From: Betaproteobacteria bacterium
GTDB lineage: Bacteria; Pseudomonadota; Gammaproteobacteria; Burkholderiales; Rhodocyclaceae
DNA length: 64,000 nucleotides
Reading direction: 5' to 3'
Assembly: GCA_016703785.1 (NCBI GenBank)
Contig: JADJBM010000013.1
Span: 1-64,000 of the forward strand
The stretch's first letter is position 1, and each line of letters starts with the position of its first letter. A program made the position numbers and the translations under genes. Under the pieces are notes generated by a model. It saw only the letters and a list, made by a program, of their open reading frames with translations. It had not been told where the DNA came from and made no database searches. Positions 36,406 to 44,350 of the stretch are shown one piece after another.

Positions 36406-38181
36406 CTATTTCGGCGCAGGCAGCGCCACGCACTCGTTGAAAATGCGTGCCGTGCAGCGCGCGCAGACGGTGTTGTCGAGGTGTCCGACGATGGCGGCGA
36501 TGGCATCCTTCTTGGTCGCGAAGATGGCGTTCGCACCGATGTCGTCGCTGAACGGCGGCTGTTCCATAAAGCGCTGCGCCCGTTCGCTGAGGCCGTACAG
36601 ATACAGGCCGCCGCCGGCCGCGCGCCGCTTGCGCGCCTCGGCCGCCAGCAGCTCGGCGCCGGCGATGTCGATGAAGTTCATGCGCTTGCCGGTGATCAGC
36701 AGGTGCTTGATGTCGGGGCGCGCTTCCGAAAGGTAAGTGAGGTATTCCGCGACGTGGTTGACCGCGCCGAAGTACAGCGAGCCCTCGATGCGCAGGATGC
36801 GCAGCTGCGGGCATTCGGCCTCGCCGGCCTTGCGCACGATCGACCTGCGCGCCGGGTCGGCGGCATCCGGCACGATGGAGTTGATGCCCGGCCGCGCCGT
36901 GCGGTTGAGGTAGATGATGAGCGAGACCAGCACGCCGGCGATGATCGCCATCTCCAGGTGCATCACCAGCGTGGCGAAGAAGGTGACGGCCAGCACCGCG
37001 GCCTCCGAGCGGCTGACGCGCAGGATGGTGCGGATGTGGTGCACGTCGATGAGGCCCCACGCCACCATGAAGAGGATCGCCGCCATGGCGGCATTCGGCA
37101 GGTAGGCGGCCAGCGGTGAGACGACGAGCAGCACCATGATCAGGAATACCGCCGCGAAGATGGCGGCCAGCGGCGTGCGCGCGCCGGCTTCGTAATTCAC
37201 GCCGGAGCGGTTGAACGAGCCGCTGGACGCGTAGGCGGAAAAGAAGCTGCCGACGATGTTGGACAGGCCCTGGCCGATGAATTCCTGGTTGCCGTCGATG
37301 CGCTGGCCCGACTTGCTGGCGATGGAGCGGGCGATGGAGACCGCCTCGGTGAGGCCGAGCGCCGTCACCGCCAGCGCGATGCCGGCCAGGCGCCTCTCGG
37401 TGTCGAAGGAGAAATCCGGCATTGAGAGCTGCGGTAGCGCGCCGGGCAGGGCGCCAACGGTGGCGATGCCGGTGTGCGCCGCGCCGAAGTAGGCATTGAG
37501 GGCGGCGGCCAGCAGGCTGCCGGCCAGCATGGCGACGATCATGTAGGGCACTTTCGGCAGCCAGCGCCGTGTCGCGAGGCCGGCGAGCAGTGTGAAGACT
37601 GAGACGGTCAGCACCCACGGCTTGACGTCGGCCAGATGCAGCAGGAACTGGCGCAGGGTCTCGATGAAGGACAGGCCGCGCGGCAGCGGGATGCCGAAGA
37701 AGTTGCGCAGCTGGCTCGACATGATCAGCACCGCGGCGCCGGCGGTGAAGCCGATCACCACCGTGTGCGAAATGAAATTGACCAGCTGCCCAAGGCGCGC
37801 CAGGCCCATCGCCAGTTGCATGACGCCGACGAGGAAGGTGAGCGAGAGGGCCAGCCCGATGTATTTCGCCGAGCCCGGATCCGCCAGCTGCGAGAGCGTG
37901 GCGAAGAGGACGAGCGAGATGGCGTTGGTCGGGCCGGACACCAGGTGCCAGCTCGAGCCGAAGAGGGCGGCGATGATGGCCGGCACCATGGCGGCGTAGA
38001 GGCCATACTGCGGCGGCAGGCCGGCCAGCGTGGCGAAGGCCACGCCTTGCGGCAGGACAATGATGGCGCCGATCAGCCCGGCGGACAGGTCGGATTTAAG
38101 GCTGTCGCGGCCGACCTGCGGCCACCAGGCGAGGAAGGGCGCGATCCTGAGCAACCAGGGGGGGAAACGTTTTTTGATCAC
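36406..38181 (-). CDS. SulP family anion transporter with STAS domain
   Basis: A 591-residue inner-membrane SulP protein of standard length. The membrane core begins with LPQGVAFATLAGLPPQYGLY and includes GQGLSNIVGSFFSAYASSGSFNRSGVNYEAG; the STAS domain follows (about 450-570) with the conserved IDIAGAELLAAEA. Unlike the SulP at 19247 it has no coiled-coil insert. It is encoded 67 bases upstream of the kinase-USP gene and may be its target, which is inference. C-terminal cysteines (CARCTARIFNECVALP) add a small possible metal site after STAS. Confidence 0.93.
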   Translation of the reverse strand: MIKKRFPPWLLRIAPFLAWWPQVGRDSLKSDLSAGLIGAIIVLPQGVAFATLAGLPPQYGLYAAMVPAIIAALFGSSWHLVSGPTNAISLVLFATLSQLADPGSAKYIGLALSLTFLVGVMQLAMGLARLGQLVNFISHTVVIGFTAGAAVLIMSSQLRNFFGIPLPRGLSFIETLRQFLLHLADVKPWVLTVSVFTLLAGLATRRWLPKVPYMIVAMLAGSLLAAALNAYFGAAHTGIATVGALPGALPQLSMPDFSFDTERRLAGIALAVTALGLTEAVSIARSIASKSGQRIDGNQEFIGQGLSNIVGSFFSAYASSGSFNRSGVNYEAGARTPLAAIFAAVFLIMVLLVVSPLAAYLPNAAMAAILFMVAWGLIDVHHIRTILRVSRSEAAVLAVTFFATLVMHLEMAIIAGVLVSLIIYLNRTARPGINSIVPDAADPARRSIVRKAGEAECPQLRILRIEGSLYFGAVNHVAEYLTYLSEARPDIKHLLITGKRMNFIDIAGAELLAAEARKRRAAGGGLYLYGLSERAQRFMEQPPFSDDIGANAIFATKKDAIAAIVGHLDNTVCARCTARIFNECVALPAPK

Positions 38182-38236
38182 TGCGGGAAACCTGTACCAG
38201 ACGCTATATTAGCATGCGATGAAATGCCCCCCCGGA

Positions 38237-38980
38237 CTACTGGCCCACGGTCAGTCGCCATGCCAGTCGCTCGGGCAGTCCCGCGTTGAGGATTTTTTTC
38301 GCTGCCGCGTGGGCATCATAGGGCACGCGGAAATGCGTCATCGCGCCGCTTGCGGCGTCCAGCATGGCGTAGCAGGCGGCCGGATTGCCGTCGCGCGGCT
38401 GGCCGACGGCGCCGGCGATGACCAGCCAGCGGCGATAGTCGCTGAGCGGCACCGGCACGCCCGGCACGGATTGAAAAGAGCGCAGTGCCCCGCCGGGCGT
38501 AGTGAAATACAGCAGGGGATGATGGACATGGCCGACAAAGACGATTCGCGCCGACGTGGCGGCGAGCGACTGTGCGGCCTCCTGCGCACCGGTGATGTAT
38601 GTCCACGCTTCGGGCTGATCGGCGCTGGCATGCACGTACAGGCGGTCCACCTCGGCGATGGCCAGGGGCAGGCCGGCGAGGAAATCCCGTTCGCGCGGAC
38701 CGAGCTGCTTGCGTGTCCAGTAGATGGCCTCGCGCGGGGTCAGGCTCATTTCATGCAAGTCGCCGCCGAGGCAGGCGGCGTCATGATTGCCGCGCACGAC
38801 GGGCGCGCCCTGTTCGGCCAGTTCGGCGATGATGTCCAGGCAGGCGAGCGGATCGGCGCCGTAGCCGAGCAGGTCGCCGAGAAAGACGAAGCGCTCCGCG
38901 CCTTCGCGCCGCGCGTGGGCGAGGCAGGCCTGCAGGGCTTCAAGATTGCTGTGGATGTCGGCCAATAAGGCAGTGCGCAT
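38237..38980 (-). CDS. Metallophosphoesterase, YfcE/ApaH-like
   Basis: A 247-residue calcineurin-like phosphoesterase. Metal-binding motifs are present: ADIHSN (D-x-H), FLGDLLGYGAD (GD-x-x-D-like), VVRGNHDA (GNHD) and VGHVHHPLLY (GH-x-H). The ATG at 38980 (MRTALLADIHSN) is the natural start since the metal site begins only eight residues later; a longer frame to 39052 has no support. Related enzymes are phosphodiesterases or Ap4A hydrolases; the substrate is not known. Located 55 bases before the SulP gene on the same strand. Confidence 0.9.
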   Translation of the reverse strand: MRTALLADIHSNLEALQACLAHARREGAERFVFLGDLLGYGADPLACLDIIAELAEQGAPVVRGNHDAACLGGDLHEMSLTPREAIYWTRKQLGPRERDFLAGLPLAIAEVDRLYVHASADQPEAWTYITGAQEAAQSLAATSARIVFVGHVHHPLLYFTTPGGALRSFQSVPGVPVPLSDYRRWLVIAGAVGQPRDGNPAACYAMLDAASGAMTHFRVPYDAHAAAKKILNAGLPERLAWRLTVGQ

Positions 38981-39042
38981 GCCAATACCCGTTCTTGGAT
39001 GATGCATCATGCCCCACTGTGAACGAGCCGTCGACGCCTCAG

Positions 39043-39075
39043 AAAAAAACAAGCCGGCGTGGTCAGCGCCGGCTT
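39043..39075 (-). terminator. Rho-independent terminator downstream of the small-protein gene
   Basis: AAGCCGGCG at 39051-39059 pairs exactly with CGCCGGCTT at 39067-39075 across a seven-base loop, and a run of seven A at 39043-39049 gives a U tract on the minus strand. It ends the minus-strand small gene at 39132-39374 before the metallophosphoesterase gene begins. Confidence 0.8.
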
Positions 39076-39131
39076 TGAAGAACCCTGGCCAGAGGGGAGG
39101 TCAGGGTGAGGAGGAGAGGTATGCGGGACGC

Positions 39132-39374
39132 CTAGAAAGCGAGATGGCCTTCCGCTCCGGGATGGCGGCTGCGATAGACGCGCGACGAGGCGACGGCGAA
39201 CTGGTAGAGGTCGAGCGTGTTGAGTTGCGGATAGGTCGCGCGTGCCGTGCGGAACACGACCCACTCGATCGGCAGACCCTGCGGGGGCTGGCGAGAGAAC
39301 ACGTGCTCGATGCGCTCGTACGCCTCGTCGAAGAGGGCTCTCAGCTTGAAGTTCTTGCGGCGATTGATCTGCAT
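39132..39374 (-). CDS. Small hypothetical protein, paralogue of the 87-residue neighbour
   Basis: An 80-residue soluble protein beginning MQINRRKNFKLRALFDEAYE and rich in charged and aromatic residues. It aligns along nearly its entire length with the next minus-strand protein (39472-39735): shared LF-x-EAY-x-R-x-E, GLP(I/L)E, FR, YPQ, then RVY and RH at the end. A GGAGAAC ribosome-binding site precedes the ATG, and a clear terminator follows. No known family recognised; tandem duplication is evident. Confidence 0.75.
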   Translation of the reverse strand: MQINRRKNFKLRALFDEAYERIEHVFSRQPPQGLPIEWVVFRTARATYPQLNTLDLYQFAVASSRVYRSRHPGAEGHLAF

Positions 39375-39471
39375 GCTGTTCTCCTTGCACAGTGCGGCAT
39401 GGAAGAATTATCGGCCGGAAGGCGGCGGGCTGTAGATCGGGAAGCGCCTGTTTTTCATGTAGGAAATTGTC

Positions 39472-39735
39472 CTACGCGGTCGCTTTGGCAGGAGCCGAAT
39501 GGCGTTCCTTGTACACCCGCAGCAAGGCACCGACCAGCAGCCGGGCATCCTGGGAGGACATCTGGGGGTATGCTTCACGCAGCATGCGGAAGGCGAGGTG
39601 CTCGAGCGGCAGGCCGCCCCAGGTCTGCTTCGGGTCGAAGCAGGGCTCGACCCGGGCGTAGGCCTCTTCGAACAAGGTGCGCAATTCCGGGTGCTGGCGG
39701 CGCTCGGCCAGTGGGGTCTGACTTGGGTCGGACAT
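39472..39735 (-). CDS. Small hypothetical protein, paralogue of the 80-residue neighbour
   Basis: An 87-residue soluble protein (MSDPSQTPLAERRQHPELRT start) containing LFEEAYARVEPCFDPKQTW and GLPLEHLAFRMLREAYPQMS. Shared pattern with the downstream 80-residue protein shows a duplication with strong divergence, so both are probably expressed and selected. The genes are 97 bases apart with separate ribosome-binding sites. Function unknown; the compact helical pattern suggests protein-protein contacts, which is speculative. Confidence 0.75.
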   Translation of the reverse strand: MSDPSQTPLAERRQHPELRTLFEEAYARVEPCFDPKQTWGGLPLEHLAFRMLREAYPQMSSQDARLLVGALLRVYKERHSAPAKATA

Positions 39736-39796
39736 GATGGCTTCCTCGCAGGGATTTCATGCATTGACGGACAATGTCCCTCAAACTTTAGGGTTC

Positions 39797-41060
39797 ATGC
39801 AGATGACCAACTCGCCGCAAGCGTTGCTGAAGCACCTTTTCCAGACTGCCGTGAGCGCCGCCGACCCGGCGGCCTGTGTGCCGCAGCATCTCCCTCAGCC
39901 GCCGAAGGGCCGGACGCTCGTGGTCGGCGCCGGCAAGGCTGCCGCGGCGATGGCGCGGGCGGTGGAGGACCACTGGCCGGGCGAGCTGTCCGGCCTGGTG
40001 GTGACGCGCTACGGCCATGGCGTGCCCTGCGAACGCATCGAGGTGGTCGAGGCGGCGCATCCGGTGCCCGATGCGGCTGGACAGGACGCCGCGGCACGCA
40101 TGCTCGCCGTGGTGCAGGGGACTGACTTCCGACGACCTGGTGCTGGTGCTGATCTCCGGCGGCGGCTCGGCGCTGCTGGCCCTGCCCTTCGAGGGCATTG
40201 CCCTGGCCGACAAGCAGCAGATCAACCGCGCGCTCCTGAGAAGCGGCGCCGGCATCGGCGAGATGAACTGCGTGAGGAAGCACCTTTCCGCCATCAAGGG
40301 CGGGCGCCTGGCGGTCGCCGCCTATCCCGCGCGGGTGGTGACGCTGGTGATTTCCGATGTGCCCGGCGACGATCCGGCCGTGGTGGCCTCCGGGCCGACG
40401 CTGCCGGACCCGACGACCTGCGAAGATGCGCTGGCGATACTTGAAAAATGCCGCATCGACGTGCCGCACAATGTGAAAGCGGTGCTCGCATCGGGCGTGA
40501 GCGAGACGCCCAAGCCGGGCGACGTGCGCCTTGCCCACTGCGAGACGCGCGTCATCGCCACCGCGCGCGGCGCGCTGGCGGCGGCGGCCGAGGCGGCGCG
40601 CGCGGCCGGGGTGACGCCGCTGATTCTCGGCGACGCCATCGAGGGCGAGGCGCGCGAGGTGGCGAAGGTCATGGCCGGCATCGCCAAGTCCTGCGCACGG
40701 CAGGGCGAGCCGCTGCGACCGCCCTGCGTGCTGCTCTCCGGCGGCGAGACGACGGTGACGGTCAGAGGGAAGGGCCGCGGCGGGCGCAATGCGGAATTCC
40801 TCCTGGCGCTGGCGCTGGCCCTCGACGGCCATCCGGGCATCCACGCCATCGCCTGCGACACCGACGGCATCGACGGCAGCGAGGACAACGCCGGCGCACT
40901 GCTGGCGCCGGACACCCTCGGCCGCGCTGCGGCGCACGCAGTCGACGCCAGGGCGCGGCTGGCGGACAATGACGGCTACGGTTTTTTTTCCGCACTGGAC
41001 GATCTCGTTGTCACCGGGCCGACGCGCACCAACGTGAACGACTTCCGGGGGGGCGCGGGG
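39797..41060 (+). pseudogene. Glycerate 2-kinase (GckA/MOFRL family), frameshifted and with corrupted 3-prime end
   Basis: Encodes the DUF4147/MOFRL glycerate kinase, which phosphorylates D-glycerate to 2-phosphoglycerate at the end of the glycolate/glyoxylate pathway. Two frames are needed: MTNSPQALLKHLFQTAV...AVVQG up to about 40120, then LTSDDLVLVLISGGGSALL onward. One surplus base near 40117-40125 explains the shift. The second frame carries the MOFRL part (LLSGGETTVTV, GRGGRNAEFLLALALAL, ATDTDGIDG-like CDTDGIDGSEDNAG). The expected end after GPTRTNVNDFR runs into an extreme G-rich block and has no natural stop. Whether the gene is really broken or the sequence is wrong is unresolved; I favour sequence errors. 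Confidence 0.8.
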
Positions 41061-41335
41061 GCGGCGGCGCGGGGGGCGGGGGGGCGCCGGGGGGGGCGGG
41101 GGGAGGGGAGGGAGGAGGGGGGGGGGGGGGGGGGGGAGGAGGGCGCCATCTACATCCGGGGCCATTCGCGCCGCCCCGCCCCCCGCGGCCCCGGGGCGAG
41201 GGCTTCCGCGCGGGCCGGGCCGGGACCGCGCAGGGGGCCGCCCCCGGGGCCGCGCCCCCCCGACGCCGCCGGGGGGGCGGGGCCGCCGGGGGGCCCCGGG
41301 CCAGGGCGCCGGGGGGGCCGGGCGGGCCGGTTAGA
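41046..41335. other. Low-complexity G/C block with a 20-base G homopolymer
   Basis: About 290 bases are almost only G and C, including an unbroken run of 20 G at 41117-41136 and many shorter G runs. It begins exactly where the glycerate kinase should have its last codons and stop, and ends shortly before the glcD ribosome-binding site. No normal gene or repeat family explains it. A consensus or base-calling artefact is the most likely reading; a real G-quadruplex-forming expansion is the alternative. Confidence 0.7.
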
Positions 41336-41401
41336 CCCGCATCTGCAGGCAGAGGGGGCTGCCAGGGCGGGGCGTCGCCGCACTCGGCGAGAGGAGGGAC
41401 C

Positions 41402-42865
41402 ATGGGCAATTTCGATGAACATCGCGAATTGGCGGCGGCCGACATCGCGCGGCTGATCGCCGGACTGCGCGGCATCCTGCCGGCCGAAGCGCTGCTGGTG
41501 GAGCAGGAGGATCTGCAGCCCTACGAGTGCGACGGCCTCACCGCCTACCGCCAGCTGCCGCTGCTGGTGGCGCTGCCGCAGACGGAGGCGCAGGTCGTCG
41601 CCGTGCTCAAGCTGTGCCACGAACTGCGCGTGCCGGTGGTGGCGCGCGGCGCCGGCACTGGCCTCTCCGGCGGCGCCACGCCGGTGAAGCATGGCGTCGT
41701 GCTGTCGCTGGCGAAGTTCATGCGCATCCTCGACATCGATTCCGTGGCGCGCACGGCGCGCGTGCAGCCGGGCGTGCGGAACCTCTCCATCTCCGAGGCA
41801 GTGGCGCCCTACGGCCTGTACTACGCGCCGGACCCCTCCAGCCAGATCGCCTGCACCATCGGCGGCAACGTGGCGGAAAATTCCGGCGGCGTGCATTGCC
41901 TCAAGTACGGCCTGACGGTGCACAACGTGCTTTCCGTGCGCGTGGCGCTGATCGACGGCACGGTGGTGGAGATCGGTTCCGGCGCACTCGATTCGCCCGG
42001 CTACGACCTGCTGGCGCTGATGATCGGCTCCGAGGGCATGCTTGGCGTCGTCCTCGAGGCGACGGTGAAGCTGACGCCGAAGCCGCTGCTGGCGCAGGTA
42101 GTGATGGCCTCCTTCGATGACGTGGTGAAGGCCGGCAACGCCGTGGCCGACATCATTTCCGCCGGCATCATTCCGGCCGGGCTGGAGATGATGGACAAGC
42201 CGGCCACGCACGCCGTCGAGGATTTCGTGCATGCCGGCTACGACCTGAATGCGCAAGCCATCCTGCTGGCGGAATCCGACGGCACGCCGGAGGAGGTGGC
42301 CGAGGAGATCGCCGCCATGTGCGCCGTGCTGGAGAAGAGCGGCGCCACCGACATCCGCGTCTCGCACGACGAGGCCGAGCGGCTGAAGTTCTGGGCCGGG
42401 CGCAAGGCCGCCTTCCCGGCGGTAGGCCGCATCACGCCGGACTACCTGTGCATGGACGGCACCATCCCGCGCAAGCATCTCGCCCATGTGCTGACACGCA
42501 TCGCCGAGCTGTCGGAGGAATACCATCTGCGCTGCGCCAACGTCTTCCACGCCGGCGACGGCAACCTGCACCCGCTCATCATGTTCGACGCCAACGTCGA
42601 GGGCGAGGTGGAGCGCGCCACGGCCTACGGCGGCAAGATCCTCGAACTCTCCGTGGAGGTCGGCGGCACCATTACCGGCGAGCACGGCGTCGGCATCGAG
42701 AAGGTGAACCAGATGTGCGTGCAGTTCTCGAAGGAGGAGCTGGCGGCCTTTCATGGCGTCAAGGCGGCTTTCGACGAACACACCCTGCTCAATCCCGGCA
42801 AGGCCGTGCCGACGCCGCGGCGCTGCTCGGAATATAGGCTGACGGGGACGGCCAAGAATGGATGA
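41402..42865 (+). CDS. glcD: Glycolate oxidase FAD-binding subunit GlcD
   Basis: A 487-residue FAD-linked dehydrogenase of the VAO/PCMH type, the catalytic subunit oxidising glycolate to glyoxylate. FAD-binding stretch RGAGTGLSGGATPVKHGVVL (near residues 80-100) and PDPSSQIACTIGGNVAENSGG are characteristic, as are the C-terminal HAGDGNLHP and GTITGEHGVG motifs, all intact. GAGAGGAGG precedes the ATG. First intact gene of glcDEF; the glycerate kinase upstream would feed glyoxylate-derived glycerate into central metabolism. Confidence 0.95.
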   Translation: MGNFDEHRELAAADIARLIAGLRGILPAEALLVEQEDLQPYECDGLTAYRQLPLLVALPQTEAQVVAVLKLCHELRVPVVARGAGTGLSGGATPVKHGVVLSLAKFMRILDIDSVARTARVQPGVRNLSISEAVAPYGLYYAPDPSSQIACTIGGNVAENSGGVHCLKYGLTVHNVLSVRVALIDGTVVEIGSGALDSPGYDLLALMIGSEGMLGVVLEATVKLTPKPLLAQVVMASFDDVVKAGNAVADIISAGIIPAGLEMMDKPATHAVEDFVHAGYDLNAQAILLAESDGTPEEVAEEIAAMCAVLEKSGATDIRVSHDEAERLKFWAGRKAAFPAVGRITPDYLCMDGTIPRKHLAHVLTRIAELSEEYHLRCANVFHAGDGNLHPLIMFDANVEGEVERATAYGGKILELSVEVGGTITGEHGVGIEKVNQMCVQFSKEELAAFHGVKAAFDEHTLLNPGKAVPTPRRCSEYRLTGTAKNG

Positions 42866-42886
42866 AGTGATGATAAACAAAATCTT

Positions 42887-42978
42887 GAACCACAGAGGGC
42901 ACAGAGAACACAGAGAAGCGCAGGGCCGAGACACAGTCAATCTTGTTTTCTCTGTGAACTCTGTGTCCTCTGTGGTTC
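42887..42978. repeat. Long imperfect inverted repeat of the CCACAGAG type between glcD and glcE
   Basis: A left arm at 42887-42917 (GAACCACAGAGGGCACAGAG and following) and a right arm at 42948-42978 are reverse complements with few mismatches, around a ~30-base loop. The arms are built from repeated ACAGAG units. Related CCACAGAGGACACAGAG elements are scattered in many proteobacterial genomes, probably as non-autonomous mobile palindromes. In the glc transcript it would form a long hairpin between glcD and glcE. Confidence 0.75.
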
Positions 42979-43006
42979 AGGGTTTTCCCGATTCAGTGGT
43001 GTCCTC

Positions 43007-44350
43007 ATGAACGACCTGACCGAACAGCTGCGCGAGCGCGTGCTCGCCTCGGCAACGGACAAGCAGCCGCTGCGCATCCGCGGCGGTGGCACGAAGGATT
43101 TCTACGGCAACGCGCCTGCGGGTGAGCTGCTCGACACGACCGGTCACACCGGCATCGTCGCCTACGAGCCGACCGAGCTGGTGGTGACGGTGCGCGCCGG
43201 CACGCGGCTGGCCGAGCTGGAGGCGGCGCTGGCGGAGCAGGGCCAGATGTTGGCCTTCGAGCCGCCGCACTTCGGTCAGGCGACAGTGGGCGGCTGCGTG
43301 GCCTCTGGCCTTTCCGGACCGCGCCGCGCCAGCGCGGGCGCGGTGCGCGACTTCGTCCTCGGCGTGAAAATGCTCGACGGCAAGGGCGAGGTGCTCAATT
43401 TCGGCGGCCAGGTGATGAAGAACGTCGCCGGCTACGATGTCTCGCGCCTGATGACCGGCACGCTTGGCACGCTCGGCCTGCTGCTGGAAGTTTCATTGAA
43501 GGTGCTGCCGATTCCGGCGGCGGAAGCCACGCTGCGCCTGGAGCTGCCGCAGGACAAGTCCATCGACACCATGAACCGCTGGGGCGGACAGCCGCTGCCG
43601 GTCTCGGCGACCTGCTGGCACGACGATCTGCTTACGCTGCGCTTGTCCGGCGCGCGCGCAGCAGTGCTGGCGGCGCGCGAAAAACTCGGCGGCGAGGCGG
43701 TCGCCGATGCGGCAGCATTCTGGGAAAGCGTGCGCGAACAGCGCCATGGCCATTTCACGGGCGAGGGTGCGCTATGGCGGCTCTCCCTGCCGTCCAAAAG
43801 CGCGCCGCTCGATCTGCCCGGCGCGCCACTCATCGAATGGGGCGGCGCCCTGCGCTGGCTGACTTTTGACGGAGAAGCGTCTGTCGTGCGCGCGGCGGCG
43901 GTCAGTGTCGGCGGCCACGCCACGCTGTTCCGCGGTGGCGACAAGGAAGGGGGCGTGTTCCAGCCCTTGCCGGAACCCCTCAAGCAACTCCAGCGCAAGC
44001 TCAAGCGCGCCTTCGACCCGCAAGGCCTCTTCAATCCCGGCCGGCTTACGCGGACCCTAGGCCCAGACGATGCAACCACCTCGCCGATTTCATCCGCCAC
44101 ACGCCGCAGGGCCGCGAAGCCGAGGCCATCCTGCGCAAGTGCGTGCACTGCGGCTTCTGCACCGCCACCTGCCCAACCTACCAGTTGCTCGGCGACGAGC
44201 TCGACGGGCCGCGCGGCCGCATCTACCTCGTCAAGCAGATGCTCGAGGGCGGCAGCTATACGGTCAAGACGCGGACGCACCTCGACCGCTGCCTCACCTG
44301 CCGCTCCTGCGAGACCACCTGTCCCTCCGGGGTGGAGTACCACCGCCTGA
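43007..44350 (+). CDS. glcE: Glycolate oxidase subunit GlcE (FAD-binding), reading frame runs past its natural end
   Basis: FAD-binding accessory subunit of glycolate oxidase. The first ~350 residues are normal GlcE (NDLTEQLRERVL start, RIRGGGTKDFYG, FGQATVGGCVASGLSGPRRA, ending LFNPGRL near 44046). Where a short tail and stop are expected, the frame instead continues as meaningless sequence through to 44350, overlapping glcF. The junction GGCCGGCTTACGCGGACC looks as if one T is missing: adding it restores LYADP-like coding and also brings the frame into that of glcF. The true gene end is therefore about 44055-44065. Confidence 0.85.
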   Translation: MNDLTEQLRERVLASATDKQPLRIRGGGTKDFYGNAPAGELLDTTGHTGIVAYEPTELVVTVRAGTRLAELEAALAEQGQMLAFEPPHFGQATVGGCVASGLSGPRRASAGAVRDFVLGVKMLDGKGEVLNFGGQVMKNVAGYDVSRLMTGTLGTLGLLLEVSLKVLPIPAAEATLRLELPQDKSIDTMNRWGGQPLPVSATCWHDDLLTLRLSGARAAVLAAREKLGGEAVADAAAFWESVREQRHGHFTGEGALWRLSLPSKSAPLDLPGAPLIEWGGALRWLTFDGEASVVRAAAVSVGGHATLFRGGDKEGGVFQPLPEPLKQLQRKLKRAFDPQGLFNPGRLTRTLGPDDATTSPISSATRRRAAKPRPSCASACTAASAPPPAQPTSCSATSSTGRAAASTSSSRCSRAAAIRSRRGRTSTAASPAAPARPPVPPGWSTTA

